Part shown: positions 34,465 to 42,855 of the stretch, piece after piece
Numbering within the stretch: the stretch's first letter is position 1
How the letters are laid out: each line of letters begins with the position of its first letter
Source of the DNA: Rhodococcus rhodochrous
Lineage (GTDB): Bacteria; Actinomycetota; Actinomycetes; Mycobacteriales; Mycobacteriaceae
Direction of reading: 5' to 3'
Assembly: GCF_014854695.1 (NCBI RefSeq)
Contig: NZ_CP027558.1
Coordinates: 359,265 to 423,264, forward strand
DNA length: 64,000 nucleotides
The notes under the pieces: model-generated
Seen by the model: only the letters and a program-made list of their open reading frames with translations
Database searches by the model: none
What the model was told of the DNA's origin: nothing
Translations under genes and position numbers: made by a program

Positions 34465-35604
34465 CCGGATACCGGTCAGGCGGGAGAAATCGTCGATGTG
34501 CAGGCCTGCGTCAACCGAGTGGGCCACTGCCGAGGCGGTCCGGTACGGGCCGGTTCCGATGCTCGCCGGGTCGTCGCGAGGGTCGAATTCGTCGCCGATC
34601 TCACCGACGATCTCTTCGACGATGTCCTCGATCGTCACGATCCCGGCAGTACCGCCGTATTCGTCGACCACCACGGCGATTTGCGCATTGCCCCGTCGCA
34701 TGACCGTCAGAGCCGCCAGGGCCAGTTTGGAACCGGGCAGGGCCAGGATCGGACGGCACAGAGCGGCGACTCGGTCGGGGCCGGTCTCGGGGTTGGCGAG
34801 GAGCAGATCGCGCAGGTGTACGAATCCGACCACATGGTCGACGGTGCCGGCCACGACCGGAAATCGACTGTGCGCCGTGTGCAGTGCGAGGGTGCGCGCC
34901 TGCGGGATGGGGGTGTCGGCGTCGAGGAAGTCCACTTCGGTGCGTGGCCGCATCACCTCGGTCAGGCACCGTGCTCCGGCGTCGAAGACTTCGGTGAGCA
35001 CAGTGCGCTCGTCGGGGGGTAGTGCGTCGTGCTCGATCAACATGTCACGGAGTTCGTCGTGGGTGATCTCTTCGTTTGTGCGGGACGGATCGGCACCGAG
35101 CAGGCGTACCAGGGCGTCGGTGGAGACCGACAGTAGCCAGATCACCGGGCGCATGAGGGTGGCGAAGCGATCCAGGGTCGGGGCAGTGGCCAGTGCCGTC
35201 GCGGTAGCGCGTTGCAGGGCGATGCGTTTGGGTACCAGCTCGCCGAGCACCAGTGACAGATAGGCGATGACCAAGGTGGTGCCGATCAATGCTGTGGCGT
35301 TGGCGACGCTGTCGGACGCTCCCCACCGGCGCAGTGTCGGAGCGAGATCGGGGGCGAGGGTGGAGGCACCGTAGGCGGCAGAGAAGAATCCGGCGACGGT
35401 CACCCCGATCTGCACCGCGGACAGGAACCGGTTGGGGTCGCGCGCGAGGGCGGCGGTGCGGTGGCCACGTCCCCCGCGTCGATCGAGTTCGCGGATCTGG
35501 CTCTCGCGCAGGGAGACCAACGCGATTTCGGTGGCGGCGAACAGGCCGCCGACGAGTACGAAGACCAGTACCAACGCCAGGTTGACGACAGTATCGGCGG
35601 TCAT
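34303..35604 (-). CDS. CNNM/CorC (HlyC) family transporter-associated protein
   Basis: This 433-residue protein has an N-terminal DUF21 domain with four helices (residues 1-190; GGLFAATEIALVSLRESQIR and VLGELVPKRIALQ are typical). A CBS pair occupies ~205-330 (LTEVMRPRTEVDFLDADTPI and VVVDEYGGTAGIVTIEDIVE) and a CorC_HlyC domain ~345-430. The family is linked to Mg2+/Co2+ efflux or Na+-coupled Mg2+ transport. The start ATG 35604 is at the natural beginning of helix 1. It is monocistronic, convergent with the decayed DUF4383 gene. Confidence 0.92.
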   Translation of the reverse strand: MTADTVVNLALVLVFVLVGGLFAATEIALVSLRESQIRELDRRGGRGHRTAALARDPNRFLSAVQIGVTVAGFFSAAYGASTLAPDLAPTLRRWGASDSVANATALIGTTLVIAYLSLVLGELVPKRIALQRATATALATAPTLDRFATLMRPVIWLLSVSTDALVRLLGADPSRTNEEITHDELRDMLIEHDALPPDERTVLTEVFDAGARCLTEVMRPRTEVDFLDADTPIPQARTLALHTAHSRFPVVAGTVDHVVGFVHLRDLLLANPETGPDRVAALCRPILALPGSKLALAALTVMRRGNAQIAVVVDEYGGTAGIVTIEDIVEEIVGEIGDEFDPRDDPASIGTGPYRTASAVAHSVDAGLHIDDFSRLTGIRLPDGPYDTVAGYVLHRLQRLPRAGESVECDGHRLTVGELDGHRITRLHLTRRP

Positions 35605-35833
35605 GGCGACCTGCCGGCCTCAGCTCGGCGAAGTCTCCGACTGCCGGGACGGGGGTTCGAGCCGGGATCCATACTCCGTGCTCCTTGCGGGTGGTTCCCA
35701 GTCTAGGGAAACCCAGCGGGTGGTGAGTACCCCCGGCATCGTCGGACCGGTGGATGCCACGGGAGAAAACGTAGGATCGTCGATACATCCGGATCCATGA
35801 CCGACACATGAACGGCTCGGTGCAGGAGCGACG

Positions 35834-36412
35834 ATGGATGATCTACGCGTTCTCGCAACACGATGGTGGCGTGCCTCGCCGTGCAACCCCAATCCACTGA
35901 TGCGCGGCCGTGACCGTGCCACGAACCTCGCGGCGTTCCTCGCGATCGTCTGTGCGGTGCTGATGGTCCCTGTCGCCGCGGCGATCGGCACCGCCGATTA
36001 CGCCCATACCCGAGCCGAAGCCGATCGTGCCCGGATCGAGCTGCGGCAGGTAACTGCCGTCCTGTCGGCCGATCCTTATCCGGACGACACCGGAGTCGAG
36101 GTGGCACCTGCACGATGGCACGTCGACGACAGTGAACACCTCGCAGAGGTGCGTACCCCACCCGGCGCCCGCCTCGGCGACACACTCCCGGTATGGGTCG
36201 ATACCGAGGGCAGACCCGTCGGCGCGCCGCCCTCCGGCACGATCGTCGCCCTCGACGCGATAGCCACCGTCGTGACGGTGTGGCTCGCAGCCGCGGGGAT
36301 TCTCGGCCTCGCCGTGTACGTGCTCCGCCGAGTCGCAGCGCGGCATCGGATGCGGGCCTGGGACCGGGAATGGGAAAGCTTCGACCAGACCCTGGGTCGT
36401 CCCCCCACCTGA
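35834..36412 (+). CDS. Rv1733c-like membrane protein
   Basis: This 192-residue protein has two membrane helices (AAFLAIVCAVLMVPVAAAIG near 33-52, and ATVVTVWLAAAGILGLAVYV near 144-163) around a ~90-residue external beta domain with the family-type phrase LGDTLPVWVDTEGRPVGAPP. N-terminal NPLMRGRDR is also typical. Rv1733c is a DosR-dependent latency antigen of unknown function. A terminator follows. Confidence 0.85.
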   Translation: MDDLRVLATRWWRASPCNPNPLMRGRDRATNLAAFLAIVCAVLMVPVAAAIGTADYAHTRAEADRARIELRQVTAVLSADPYPDDTGVEVAPARWHVDDSEHLAEVRTPPGARLGDTLPVWVDTEGRPVGAPPSGTIVALDAIATVVTVWLAAAGILGLAVYVLRRVAARHRMRAWDREWESFDQTLGRPPT

Positions 36413-36475
36413 GGCGCATGCGCCGATTCCGCCGCACCAGGAAGTGGGCCGGTTCACCCGTGCGGTGCTCTGGAG

Positions 36476-36500
36476 CGACCCCGCACAGGGTGCGGGGTCG
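36476..36500. terminator. Bidirectional terminator
   Basis: CGACCCCGCAC and GTGCGGGGTCG form a perfect 11-bp stem with a 3-base loop, placed between the convergent Rv1733c-like gene (+) and the end of the USP operon (-). Confidence 0.8.
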
Positions 36501-36533
36501 GTTCGGACGGCGTTTCGAGTCAGGTCCGAAGGG

Positions 36534-37247
36534 TCAGGTGGTGCGGTGTCCGTCGCTGTCGGAGATTTCCTCGGCGGAGACTCGCACTGCCACCGGCGCA
36601 GCGGAGGGGACGGACGGGCTCGCGGTGGTGCGTGTGGGGTCGACCACGAGGACGGGGACGGGGCAGTGGGCGATGAGATATTCGGCGACACTGCCGAGCA
36701 TCCGGTTGGACATCCCGCGCCCACGCTTGCCGACCACCACGGTGTCGGCGTGCTGGTCCTGGGCGAACCAGCGCAGGCATGGTCCGGGCGGGCCGGCGAG
36801 CACGGCGTAACCGACCGGGAGGTCCCCTGCCCTGGTAGCGGCGTCGGCCAGGGTGCGTTTGGTTCGCTCGAGTGCGGCCGAATCGGGATCGGTGCCGTCG
36901 TCGTAGGAGATCACCGCGACGAGTTCGAACACGGCTGCGGCCGGGCCGAACAGTTGCAGCGCCGCGCGCAAGGCGTGCTCGGCTTCCGTCGAGCCGTCGT
37001 AGCCGACCATCACCCGAAGACCGCCGGGCTCGGCGTCACCGGCGCCCCACCGGGCAATCGGTGCTGTTTCCACCGAGCGGGGGGTGCGTTCGATGCGTTC
37101 GAGAGCAATCGGGACGAACAGCGGCCCGAGGATCACGGCGATGACGGTCCAGCGGGGGTCGTGGCCACGGCGGGCCATCCACAATCCGGTAACCAACCCG
37201 GACAGCACCCAGACGATCAGGAAGACGACAAAGACGGTCCAGTTCAC
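36534..37247 (-). CDS. Universal stress protein with N-terminal membrane anchor
   Basis: In this 237-residue protein two short helices at residues 3-23 and 34-49 are followed by a UspA domain (RVMVGYDGSTEAEHALRAAL) with the ATP-binding motif VVGKRGRGMSNRMLGSVAEY (G-2x-G-9x-G-S type). A C-terminal acidic tail ends DSDGHRTT. It lies 9 bases after the GT87 gene and is the last gene of a four-gene operon with nhaA. Membrane-tethered USPs are proposed to sense energy state at transporters; that is inference here. Confidence 0.88.
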   Translation of the reverse strand: MNWTVFVVFLIVWVLSGLVTGLWMARRGHDPRWTVIAVILGPLFVPIALERIERTPRSVETAPIARWGAGDAEPGGLRVMVGYDGSTEAEHALRAALQLFGPAAAVFELVAVISYDDGTDPDSAALERTKRTLADAATRAGDLPVGYAVLAGPPGPCLRWFAQDQHADTVVVGKRGRGMSNRMLGSVAEYLIAHCPVPVLVVDPTRTTASPSVPSAAPVAVRVSAEEISDSDGHRTT

Positions 37248-37256
37248 GTTGTCTCC

Positions 37257-38519
37257 TCAAAGACGATGCGGCACAGAGGATGCGGGGCGGTGGTCGGTGT
37301 TCCTGCCGTCCTGCTCGGCGGGTGGACGGGGCGGCCGTATTCGACGGTCGAGCAGTACCGCGAAGATCACGACCAGCAGCAGTGACCATCCCCAGGTCGG
37401 GCGCATGTATTCGATGTAACGACCGGCTTCGATCCAGCGTCCGGAATACCACTGGTCGGCGCTGAGGAAGCCGTAGACGGCCAGCCAGGCCGGCCAGTTG
37501 CGCATCACCGATTGCGGTAGCACCACGCTCATCAGCAGGGGAAACAGCAGCATGGAGTAATACATCTGTCCGAGCGAGCCCAGCAGGAAGGATGCGGTCA
37601 TCAACACACCGGCGCTGGTGACGACGAAGAATACTTCGTCGTGGCGGTGATAGCGGTAGAGCAGATAGATCGTCGTCGCGGTGAGCAGTGCGAAGCCGAT
37701 CCGCAGGATCAGGATCAGTGGTTCGGGCAGCCCGTAGTAGGTGCCGTTGCCGGTAATCGAGCTGTTGAAATAGTCGCGGGACTGCAGCAGATACGGCACG
37801 GTGCGTTCGACGAACTGCCACGGATCGGCCGCCCACGGCCACGCCAGCGCGGTCAGCGCGATGGGGACTCCGGCTGCCGTAATGAACACTTTCAGTTGTC
37901 GGCGCAGGACAGGCAGAAGCAGCAGGGGCGCCAGGATCGGTTTGATCGCAAAGGTCAGCCCGATCGCCGCTCCCGCCCACAGGTCGCGTCGGGCGAGCAG
38001 CAGCGTCAAAAAGGCCACTTGTCCGAGCAGGATTACGCCGTTGATGTTGGTGAATACCAAGGTGTTGACCACCGATTCGGACACGAACGCCACCGTTACC
38101 GCGATCGGCAGCGCTGCCGACGCAGCGGTATGGCCGAACATCCGAACCACTAGATACACCGCGAGCAGCACCGCGAGGGCGTTGGCGCCGATGAACACCC
38201 ATCGCGACAGTTCGTGCTCGAACACCGCGAACGGGGCGATCAGAAGTGAGCCCGAGGGTGGGTAGAGATAGTGCGGGTCGACGTGGTGATAGGCGGCGGT
38301 GTAGACCGGCTGGCGATTCCAGAACGCGACCGCGGCCCGATACACCCCGGTGAAGTCGTCGGTACGGTGCCCGTCGACCGCCAGGATCACGGTGCGGTGC
38401 ACCACCAGCATCACTGCGACCGGCCAGAACACACACTGCAACAGGGCCTGGGGCGAGCGGGCGGTGGCCTGGGCCCACCACCGGGTACGGGGCGAACCGG
38501 AGACGGGAAGATCGGTCAT
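37257..38519 (-). CDS. GT87-family polyprenyl-phosphate-dependent glycosyltransferase
   Basis: This 420-residue protein has about ten membrane helices and the GT87 (DUF2029) marks: the catalytic-type acidic pair in TDDFTGVYRAAVAFWNRQPV and the loop HYLYPPSGSLLIAPFAVF. Relatives in mycobacteria are PimE and AftC, which add mannose or arabinofuranose to envelope glycans outside the membrane. The specific sugar cannot be told. Its ATG overlaps the nhaA stop by ATGA. Confidence 0.85.
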   Translation of the reverse strand: MTDLPVSGSPRTRWWAQATARSPQALLQCVFWPVAVMLVVHRTVILAVDGHRTDDFTGVYRAAVAFWNRQPVYTAAYHHVDPHYLYPPSGSLLIAPFAVFEHELSRWVFIGANALAVLLAVYLVVRMFGHTAASAALPIAVTVAFVSESVVNTLVFTNINGVILLGQVAFLTLLLARRDLWAGAAIGLTFAIKPILAPLLLLPVLRRQLKVFITAAGVPIALTALAWPWAADPWQFVERTVPYLLQSRDYFNSSITGNGTYYGLPEPLILILRIGFALLTATTIYLLYRYHRHDEVFFVVTSAGVLMTASFLLGSLGQMYYSMLLFPLLMSVVLPQSVMRNWPAWLAVYGFLSADQWYSGRWIEAGRYIEYMRPTWGWSLLLVVIFAVLLDRRIRPPRPPAEQDGRNTDHRPASSVPHRL

Positions 38520-39808
38520 CGCTGCTGGTAGACGTCGGGGATCCCGTCGCCGTCCTCATCTTCGAGTTCGGCCGCGCGGATTCTCCGGTAGGTGCGGTTG
38601 CGGGAGGTGAGCACGATCGAGGCGAGAACCGCGCTGAGCAGCGAGCCACACAGCACCGCGACCTTGACGTGGTCGGCCGCGACAGTGCCCGCCCCGTAGG
38701 CGAGATCCCCGATCAGCAGCGACACCGTGAATCCGATACCACCGAGCAGCGACACCCCGAGCACGTCCACCCACCGCAGCTCGTCGTCCAGACGAGCACG
38801 GGTGAACCGGGCCACCAGATAGCTGACCCCGAAGATCCCGGCGACCTTGCCGAGCACCAGACCGGCAATCACCCCGAGGGAGATGGGATCGGTGAGCGCA
38901 TCGGACAATCCGCTGAGTCCCCCGACGGTGACGCCGGCGGCGAAGAACGCGAACACCGGCACCGCGAACCCCGCGGACAGAGGCCGGATGCGGTGTTCGA
39001 TGTGCTCGGCGACCGCGACCGAGCTGTCTCCGACCCGGCGGGTGACGGGAACCGCGAACCCGAGCAGTACCCCGGCGATGGTGGCGTGCACACCGGATTC
39101 GTGCACCAGCCACCACGTCAGGCCGGCCAAGGGCACCAGCAACCACCACCTGCCGCCCCCGCGTCGCAGCGTGATACCGAAGGCCAGCAGGGGAACCAAC
39201 GCAGCACCCAGATACAGCAGGTTCAGCTCGTCGGTGTAGAACACGGCGATCACAGTCACCGCGAGCAGATCGTCGACCACGGCGAGGGTGAGCAGAAAGG
39301 TACGTAAGGCCGACGGCAGATGACTGCCGATCACGGCGAGGATCGCCACCGCGAACGCGATATCGGTGGCGGTGGGCACCGCCCAGCCGTTCAACGCTTC
39401 GGCTCCGCCGCGGAGATTGACCGTCACGAAGATCAGTGCGGGCACGGCCATTCCGCCGAGGGCGGCGGTCACCGGCATCGCGGCGCGCCGCAGATCCCGC
39501 AGGCTGCCTTCGACGAATTCGCGTTTGAGTTCGACGCCGACGACGAAGAAGAACACCGCCAGCAGCCCGTCGGCCGCCCAGGCCCCGAGGGACAGATCCA
39601 GGTGCAACGCAGCCGGGCCGACGGTGGTCTCCCGCAACGTGTGGTAGGAATCCGACCACGTGGTGTTTGCCCAGATCAACGCTGCCAGCGCGCCGATCAG
39701 CAGCAGCACGCCCCCGACGGTTTCCTTGCGGAGGATCTCCGCCACCCGGCGGGATTCCTCCCAGGATCCGCGGGACAGAAACGGTCGACCGGAGAAGATA
39801 TTCGACAT
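38516..39808 (-). CDS. nhaA: Na+/H+ antiporter NhaA
   Basis: This 430-residue protein with twelve helices shows the NhaA core FFFVVGVELKREFVEGSL, the TATDIAFAVAILAVIG helix and the ion-binding Asp pair in LAVVDDLLAVTVIAVFY. The start ATG 39808 overlaps the upstream hydrolase stop (TGATG); the long frame to 40684 is a shadow of that gene. The C-terminus carries an unusual acidic tail, EDEDGDGIPDVYQQR, like a calcium-binding DxDxDG loop. It expels Na+ or Li+ in exchange for protons at alkaline pH. Confidence 0.95.
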   Translation of the reverse strand: MSNIFSGRPFLSRGSWEESRRVAEILRKETVGGVLLLIGALAALIWANTTWSDSYHTLRETTVGPAALHLDLSLGAWAADGLLAVFFFVVGVELKREFVEGSLRDLRRAAMPVTAALGGMAVPALIFVTVNLRGGAEALNGWAVPTATDIAFAVAILAVIGSHLPSALRTFLLTLAVVDDLLAVTVIAVFYTDELNLLYLGAALVPLLAFGITLRRGGGRWWLLVPLAGLTWWLVHESGVHATIAGVLLGFAVPVTRRVGDSSVAVAEHIEHRIRPLSAGFAVPVFAFFAAGVTVGGLSGLSDALTDPISLGVIAGLVLGKVAGIFGVSYLVARFTRARLDDELRWVDVLGVSLLGGIGFTVSLLIGDLAYGAGTVAADHVKVAVLCGSLLSAVLASIVLTSRNRTYRRIRAAELEDEDGDGIPDVYQQR

Positions 39809-40749
39809 CACATGTCCTCGACGTGGTTGCTGGTGCTCGATCGTCCGGGCCGCTGTATCGCGGGGGAGGGGGCGGTGGATATCGCAGAGTCGGCGAGTGC
39901 GGCGAGCTGTTCGGGGGCTTCGAGCGGGATCAGATGCCCGACGCCGTCGAGCAGGTGGATCGATGCCTGGGGTACCCGCCCGCCGAGCGCGCCGCGCACG
40001 GGCTCGGTCAGGAAAGGGTCGTCTCCACCGACTGCGATCGTGATCGGGACGTGCTCTGCCTTTTGTGTGATCGCGTCGTCGGGGACCAATGGCCGGATCC
40101 GGGGCGGAAGGTAGTGCGCACCGATAGTGCAGTACAACGCCACCAAGTCCGCATCGGGCTTGAAACCGGTACCGGTCACCACACGCAGGAACCGCTCTGC
40201 CGACTGCGGATCGGCGTCGGTGTGCCACCGCCACCGGTGCCATCGTGACGCCGCGGTCTGCCGGATCGGGGACAACCCGATCGGGGCGGCCAACACGAGA
40301 TCGGTGACGTGCACGTGGCGTGGCGCCGATACGGCGATCGCGGCACCGAATCCGTACCCGATCACGGTCACCGGTGAGGACGTCAGCTGGGCCAACACCG
40401 TGTCGAACCACTGCCCGTAAACGGTCCAGAGATCTCGGACGGGATATCGCGGGTCGCTCAAACCCGGCATCCCCGGCGGGTCGACGATGAAAACCTGCCG
40501 GGACGGACCGAGGACATCGATCAGTGCCGTCATCGCCGCAGCCGGAACCTCCGTACCGGCCACCACTACGATTGCCGGCAACGCGGATCGGGTGCCGCTG
40601 GTGACCACACCGGTGGCACCCAGCGCACTGTCGACGTACCGAACCTCGTACCGCTGCTTCGTACCGGACAACAGGCGGCGACACGAGGACTGCACAAAGA
40701 TGTGGTCACCGGGACTGCGATAGGGGTACTTGGTGTGCAGACCGGTCAC
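39808..40749 (-). CDS. Alpha/beta-hydrolase fold protein with altered nucleophile
   Basis: In this 313-residue protein the core fold is clear: VFIVDPPGMPGLSD, the elbow VTVIGYGFGAAIAVSA, the acid in AVGGDDPFLTEP, and the His in LLDGVGHLIPLEAPEQL. The nucleophile position of GxSxG reads GYGFG, so the Ser is replaced by Gly and ordinary hydrolase activity is not expected. It may be a binding protein or use another residue. First gene of the operon with nhaA, GT87 and USP. The start could be internal; residues 1-50 are not conserved-looking. Confidence 0.75.
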   Translation of the reverse strand: MTGLHTKYPYRSPGDHIFVQSSCRRLLSGTKQRYEVRYVDSALGATGVVTSGTRSALPAIVVVAGTEVPAAAMTALIDVLGPSRQVFIVDPPGMPGLSDPRYPVRDLWTVYGQWFDTVLAQLTSSPVTVIGYGFGAAIAVSAPRHVHVTDLVLAAPIGLSPIRQTAASRWHRWRWHTDADPQSAERFLRVVTGTGFKPDADLVALYCTIGAHYLPPRIRPLVPDDAITQKAEHVPITIAVGGDDPFLTEPVRGALGGRVPQASIHLLDGVGHLIPLEAPEQLAALADSAISTAPSPAIQRPGRSSTSNHVEDM

Positions 40750-41408
40750 TGGGCGAGTAGCACATCGTGATTGCCAGGACAGGTGAGGGTGAGGCAGATC
40801 GGCGCAAACACAACGGTCCTTCGGGTCGACTACGACAACATGTTCTCGCCGACCAGACTTCCCGGCACACCGCTTGCGACCCTATCGCATTGAGACCCCC
40901 GGACCGCAAGAAGGACACCATCGGCGCACGAAAGGTGAGTAGGCCGAGCACGAACTCCAAGTATCCGATGCCGGTCGGCGTGTCCCGCGAGAAGCCCCTG
41001 CCGCTAGGAGAGCGAGGTTGGTTCCGTACCGGTGCCGACCATAGGCGATGGGTGCCGACACATGGAGGCTACGTGCCCCAATGGTCAATCGGCGGTGGCC
41101 GGTTTCGGGAAGCAGAGCGAGCCAAGTCGACATATGGACGCCCGATCGGCCGAGGCACCGCCCGAAGTGCACGCAATGCAACGCGTGCGTTGCATGCACG
41201 CATCGCACTGCGTGCATCTTGATCTGCCGCTGATCCGGGCGGGTGGCCAAACTGACGCGAGCCATGTGCCATCTCCGCTGACTGGCGATAGCTTTACAGA
41301 AATAGCTGTTCGTCGCAGAGATCTCTCGTGGTCGGGGTGCCCGATCACCATGACGCGAACCGTCCCCTGCACCCTTCCAAGAGAGGGTTGAGGGCACGGA
41401 GTGGGTGT
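40750..41408. other. Upstream region of the nhaA operon, with a palindrome cluster
   Basis: There is no credible gene in 659 bases. It should hold the promoter of the hydrolase-nhaA operon. Around 41169-41220 there is a dense group of inverted and direct repeats (listed separately). Confidence 0.45.
41176..41195. repeat. Palindrome ATGCAACGC/GCGTTGCAT within a repeat cluster
   Basis: Nine-base perfect arms are separated by GT. The direct repeat TGCACGCA flanks it on both sides (41169-41176 and 41195-41202), and its inverse TGCGTGCA follows at about 41209-41216. Such packing suggests a protein-binding locus (operator, parS-like or origin element) rather than a terminator. Confidence 0.55.
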
Positions 41409-42019
41409 TTATCGCATCAACGTCTGCTGCAGCGCTTGTATCGCTGTGCGATAGACCCCACTCCATGTGCCCTCGCGAGCGAGTGCGGCCCGGCCAGGAA
41501 CACCCGGTCGACGGGGGTGTCGGCCCGTCCCAGGCCGGGGGTGGGCTGGAAGATCAGCTGCTGATGCAGGGCGGAGGTGCCCTGGTTGATGGCTCCGCCG
41601 ACGAGGACGGCATTGTGTTGTTCGAGCTCGATCGGGCTTTGGATGGCGCGACCGAGGATGCGGCCGGTGAACCCTGGTGCATGTCGTTCGACGACGGTCT
41701 GGATCCGGTCGGCGAAGCGTTCTCGCCGCGCGGCGGTCCATTCGAGGTCTCGGCGGGGGACGTGGGTGTACGCCCACACGGCTTCGGTGCCCGGTGGCGA
41801 ACGCGACGGATCGGTGGTGCTCATCTGCCCCATCAAGACGAACGGTCGCTCCGGCAGTACGCCGGTGAGCCGACGGACCAGTGCTTCGGTGATACGTACC
41901 GCCCCGCCCTCGGGCACGGGAAAGCCGACCATTTGTCCCAGCATGGTCAGCAGCCACCCGAACAGAGCGCCGGCAGCGTCGTCGGGACCCAGATCGCTAT
42001 GGACGGAGTTACCCGCCAA
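41409..42019 (-). pseudogene. C-terminal fragment of a phytoene-dehydrogenase-like FAD oxidoreductase
   Basis: The minus frame from 42019 gives WAYTHVPRRDLEWTAARRER, then HNAVLVGGAINQGTSALHQQ and LGRADTPVDRVFLAGPHSL. These match the C-terminal third of CrtI-type FAD/NAD(P) oxidoreductases. After FLAG the expected Gly-rich GGGVHG segment is lost to a frame change; the other frame ends AIQALQQTLMR at 41409. The N-terminal FAD-binding domain is absent. A dead remnant. Confidence 0.65.
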
Positions 42020-42038
42020 CAGTATTCGCGCTCTGGCA

Positions 42039-42216
42039 TCCCGCGGACGGGCCGAACGGAACGGACTTCGGCGCCCACGGCGAATTCGACGACCGTGCCC
42101 GGACCTCGAGCGTGCAGGCCTGGCTGTCCCGCCATCACGGACTGCTCGCGGCGTCGGTCACCGGCGCACTCACCGCCACCGGGATGGCTCTCGCGGCACG
42201 GCCCCGCATTACATGA
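42039..42216 (+). pseudogene. Short protein-like fragment, family not recognised
   Basis: The plus frame ending at the TGA 42214-42216 reads VFALWHPADGPNGTDFGAHG, then SSVQAWLSRHHGLLAASVTG and ALTATGMALAARP, which looks like the soluble end plus a terminal hydrophobic helix of a larger protein. Upstream the frame has no start. Probably a truncated 3' end, possibly of a dehydrogenase. Confidence 0.3.
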
Positions 42217-42237
42217 TCTCCCGGCCACGGCACCCGG

Positions 42238-42756
42238 TCACGGATGGATCGGCCACAACAACGTGAGCGCATCATCGGTGATCGGTTCGCCGGCGGCTAC
42301 CGCAAAGGCGTCGAGGGCGACCGCGAGGTCGTCGCGCTGCGAAGCACTCAACCTTTTCAATACCGCGGAGATGGCATCACGCCGATGGTCTGTGACAGTC
42401 TGTACGAGATCGGCACCGGACGGCGTCAACGTCAAGGCGAGTCTGCGGCGATCCTCCGGGGCATCACGTCGATCCAGCAACCCCAGCTTGATCAGCTTGT
42501 CCACCGTTCGACTTGCGTTGGAAGGATCGACTCCGAGATCGTCTGCTACGACCGCGAGACTGAGCGGGCCGCGTGTGCCCACCAGCACGAGCACGCGCAA
42601 CTGCGGAATGCTGACTCGGTCCTCCACTTCGGCAACCGACGCTGCCGCAATCCCCACCAGTGCGCGCGACGCCCACATCACCGCATCGACCTGCCGATCG
42701 AACTTCTTCTTCGAACGTCGTCGGGAAGAACGGGGCGGAGCGTCCATGGGCGTCAT
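42238..42756 (-). CDS. MarR-family transcriptional regulator
   Basis: This 172-residue protein has a basic N-terminus (RSSRRRSKKKF), then the winged-helix MarR core: LRVLVLVGTRGPLSLAVVAD, DPSNASRTVDKLIKLGLLDR and the wing DAPEDRRRLALTLTPSGADL. The gene is divergent from the molybdopterin oxidoreductase gene with ~100 bases between, so it is a likely regulator of that gene or of itself. The ligand is unknown. Confidence 0.9.
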   Translation of the reverse strand: MTPMDAPPRSSRRRSKKKFDRQVDAVMWASRALVGIAAASVAEVEDRVSIPQLRVLVLVGTRGPLSLAVVADDLGVDPSNASRTVDKLIKLGLLDRRDAPEDRRRLALTLTPSGADLVQTVTDHRRDAISAVLKRLSASQRDDLAVALDAFAVAAGEPITDDALTLLWPIHP

Positions 42757-42855
42757 CCTCCGTCAGTCCCTGCAATACGGCAACCATTGCATCCACGCAA
42801 AGAATTCGCTCCCGTGCCACGTTTGCGTACCCCCGCCGGGGGTACCGCCGAGAAC

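Noticed and set aside
37036..38649. 537-codon minus-strand frame overlapping the GT87 gene
   Set aside because: Arg/Ser/Pro-rich translation in another frame of the GT87 and USP genes, which are clear.
38516..40684. 722-codon frame containing NhaA with a long N-terminal extension
   Set aside because: The extension is a shadow of the coupled alpha/beta-hydrolase gene; the TGATG overlap fixes the NhaA start at 39808.
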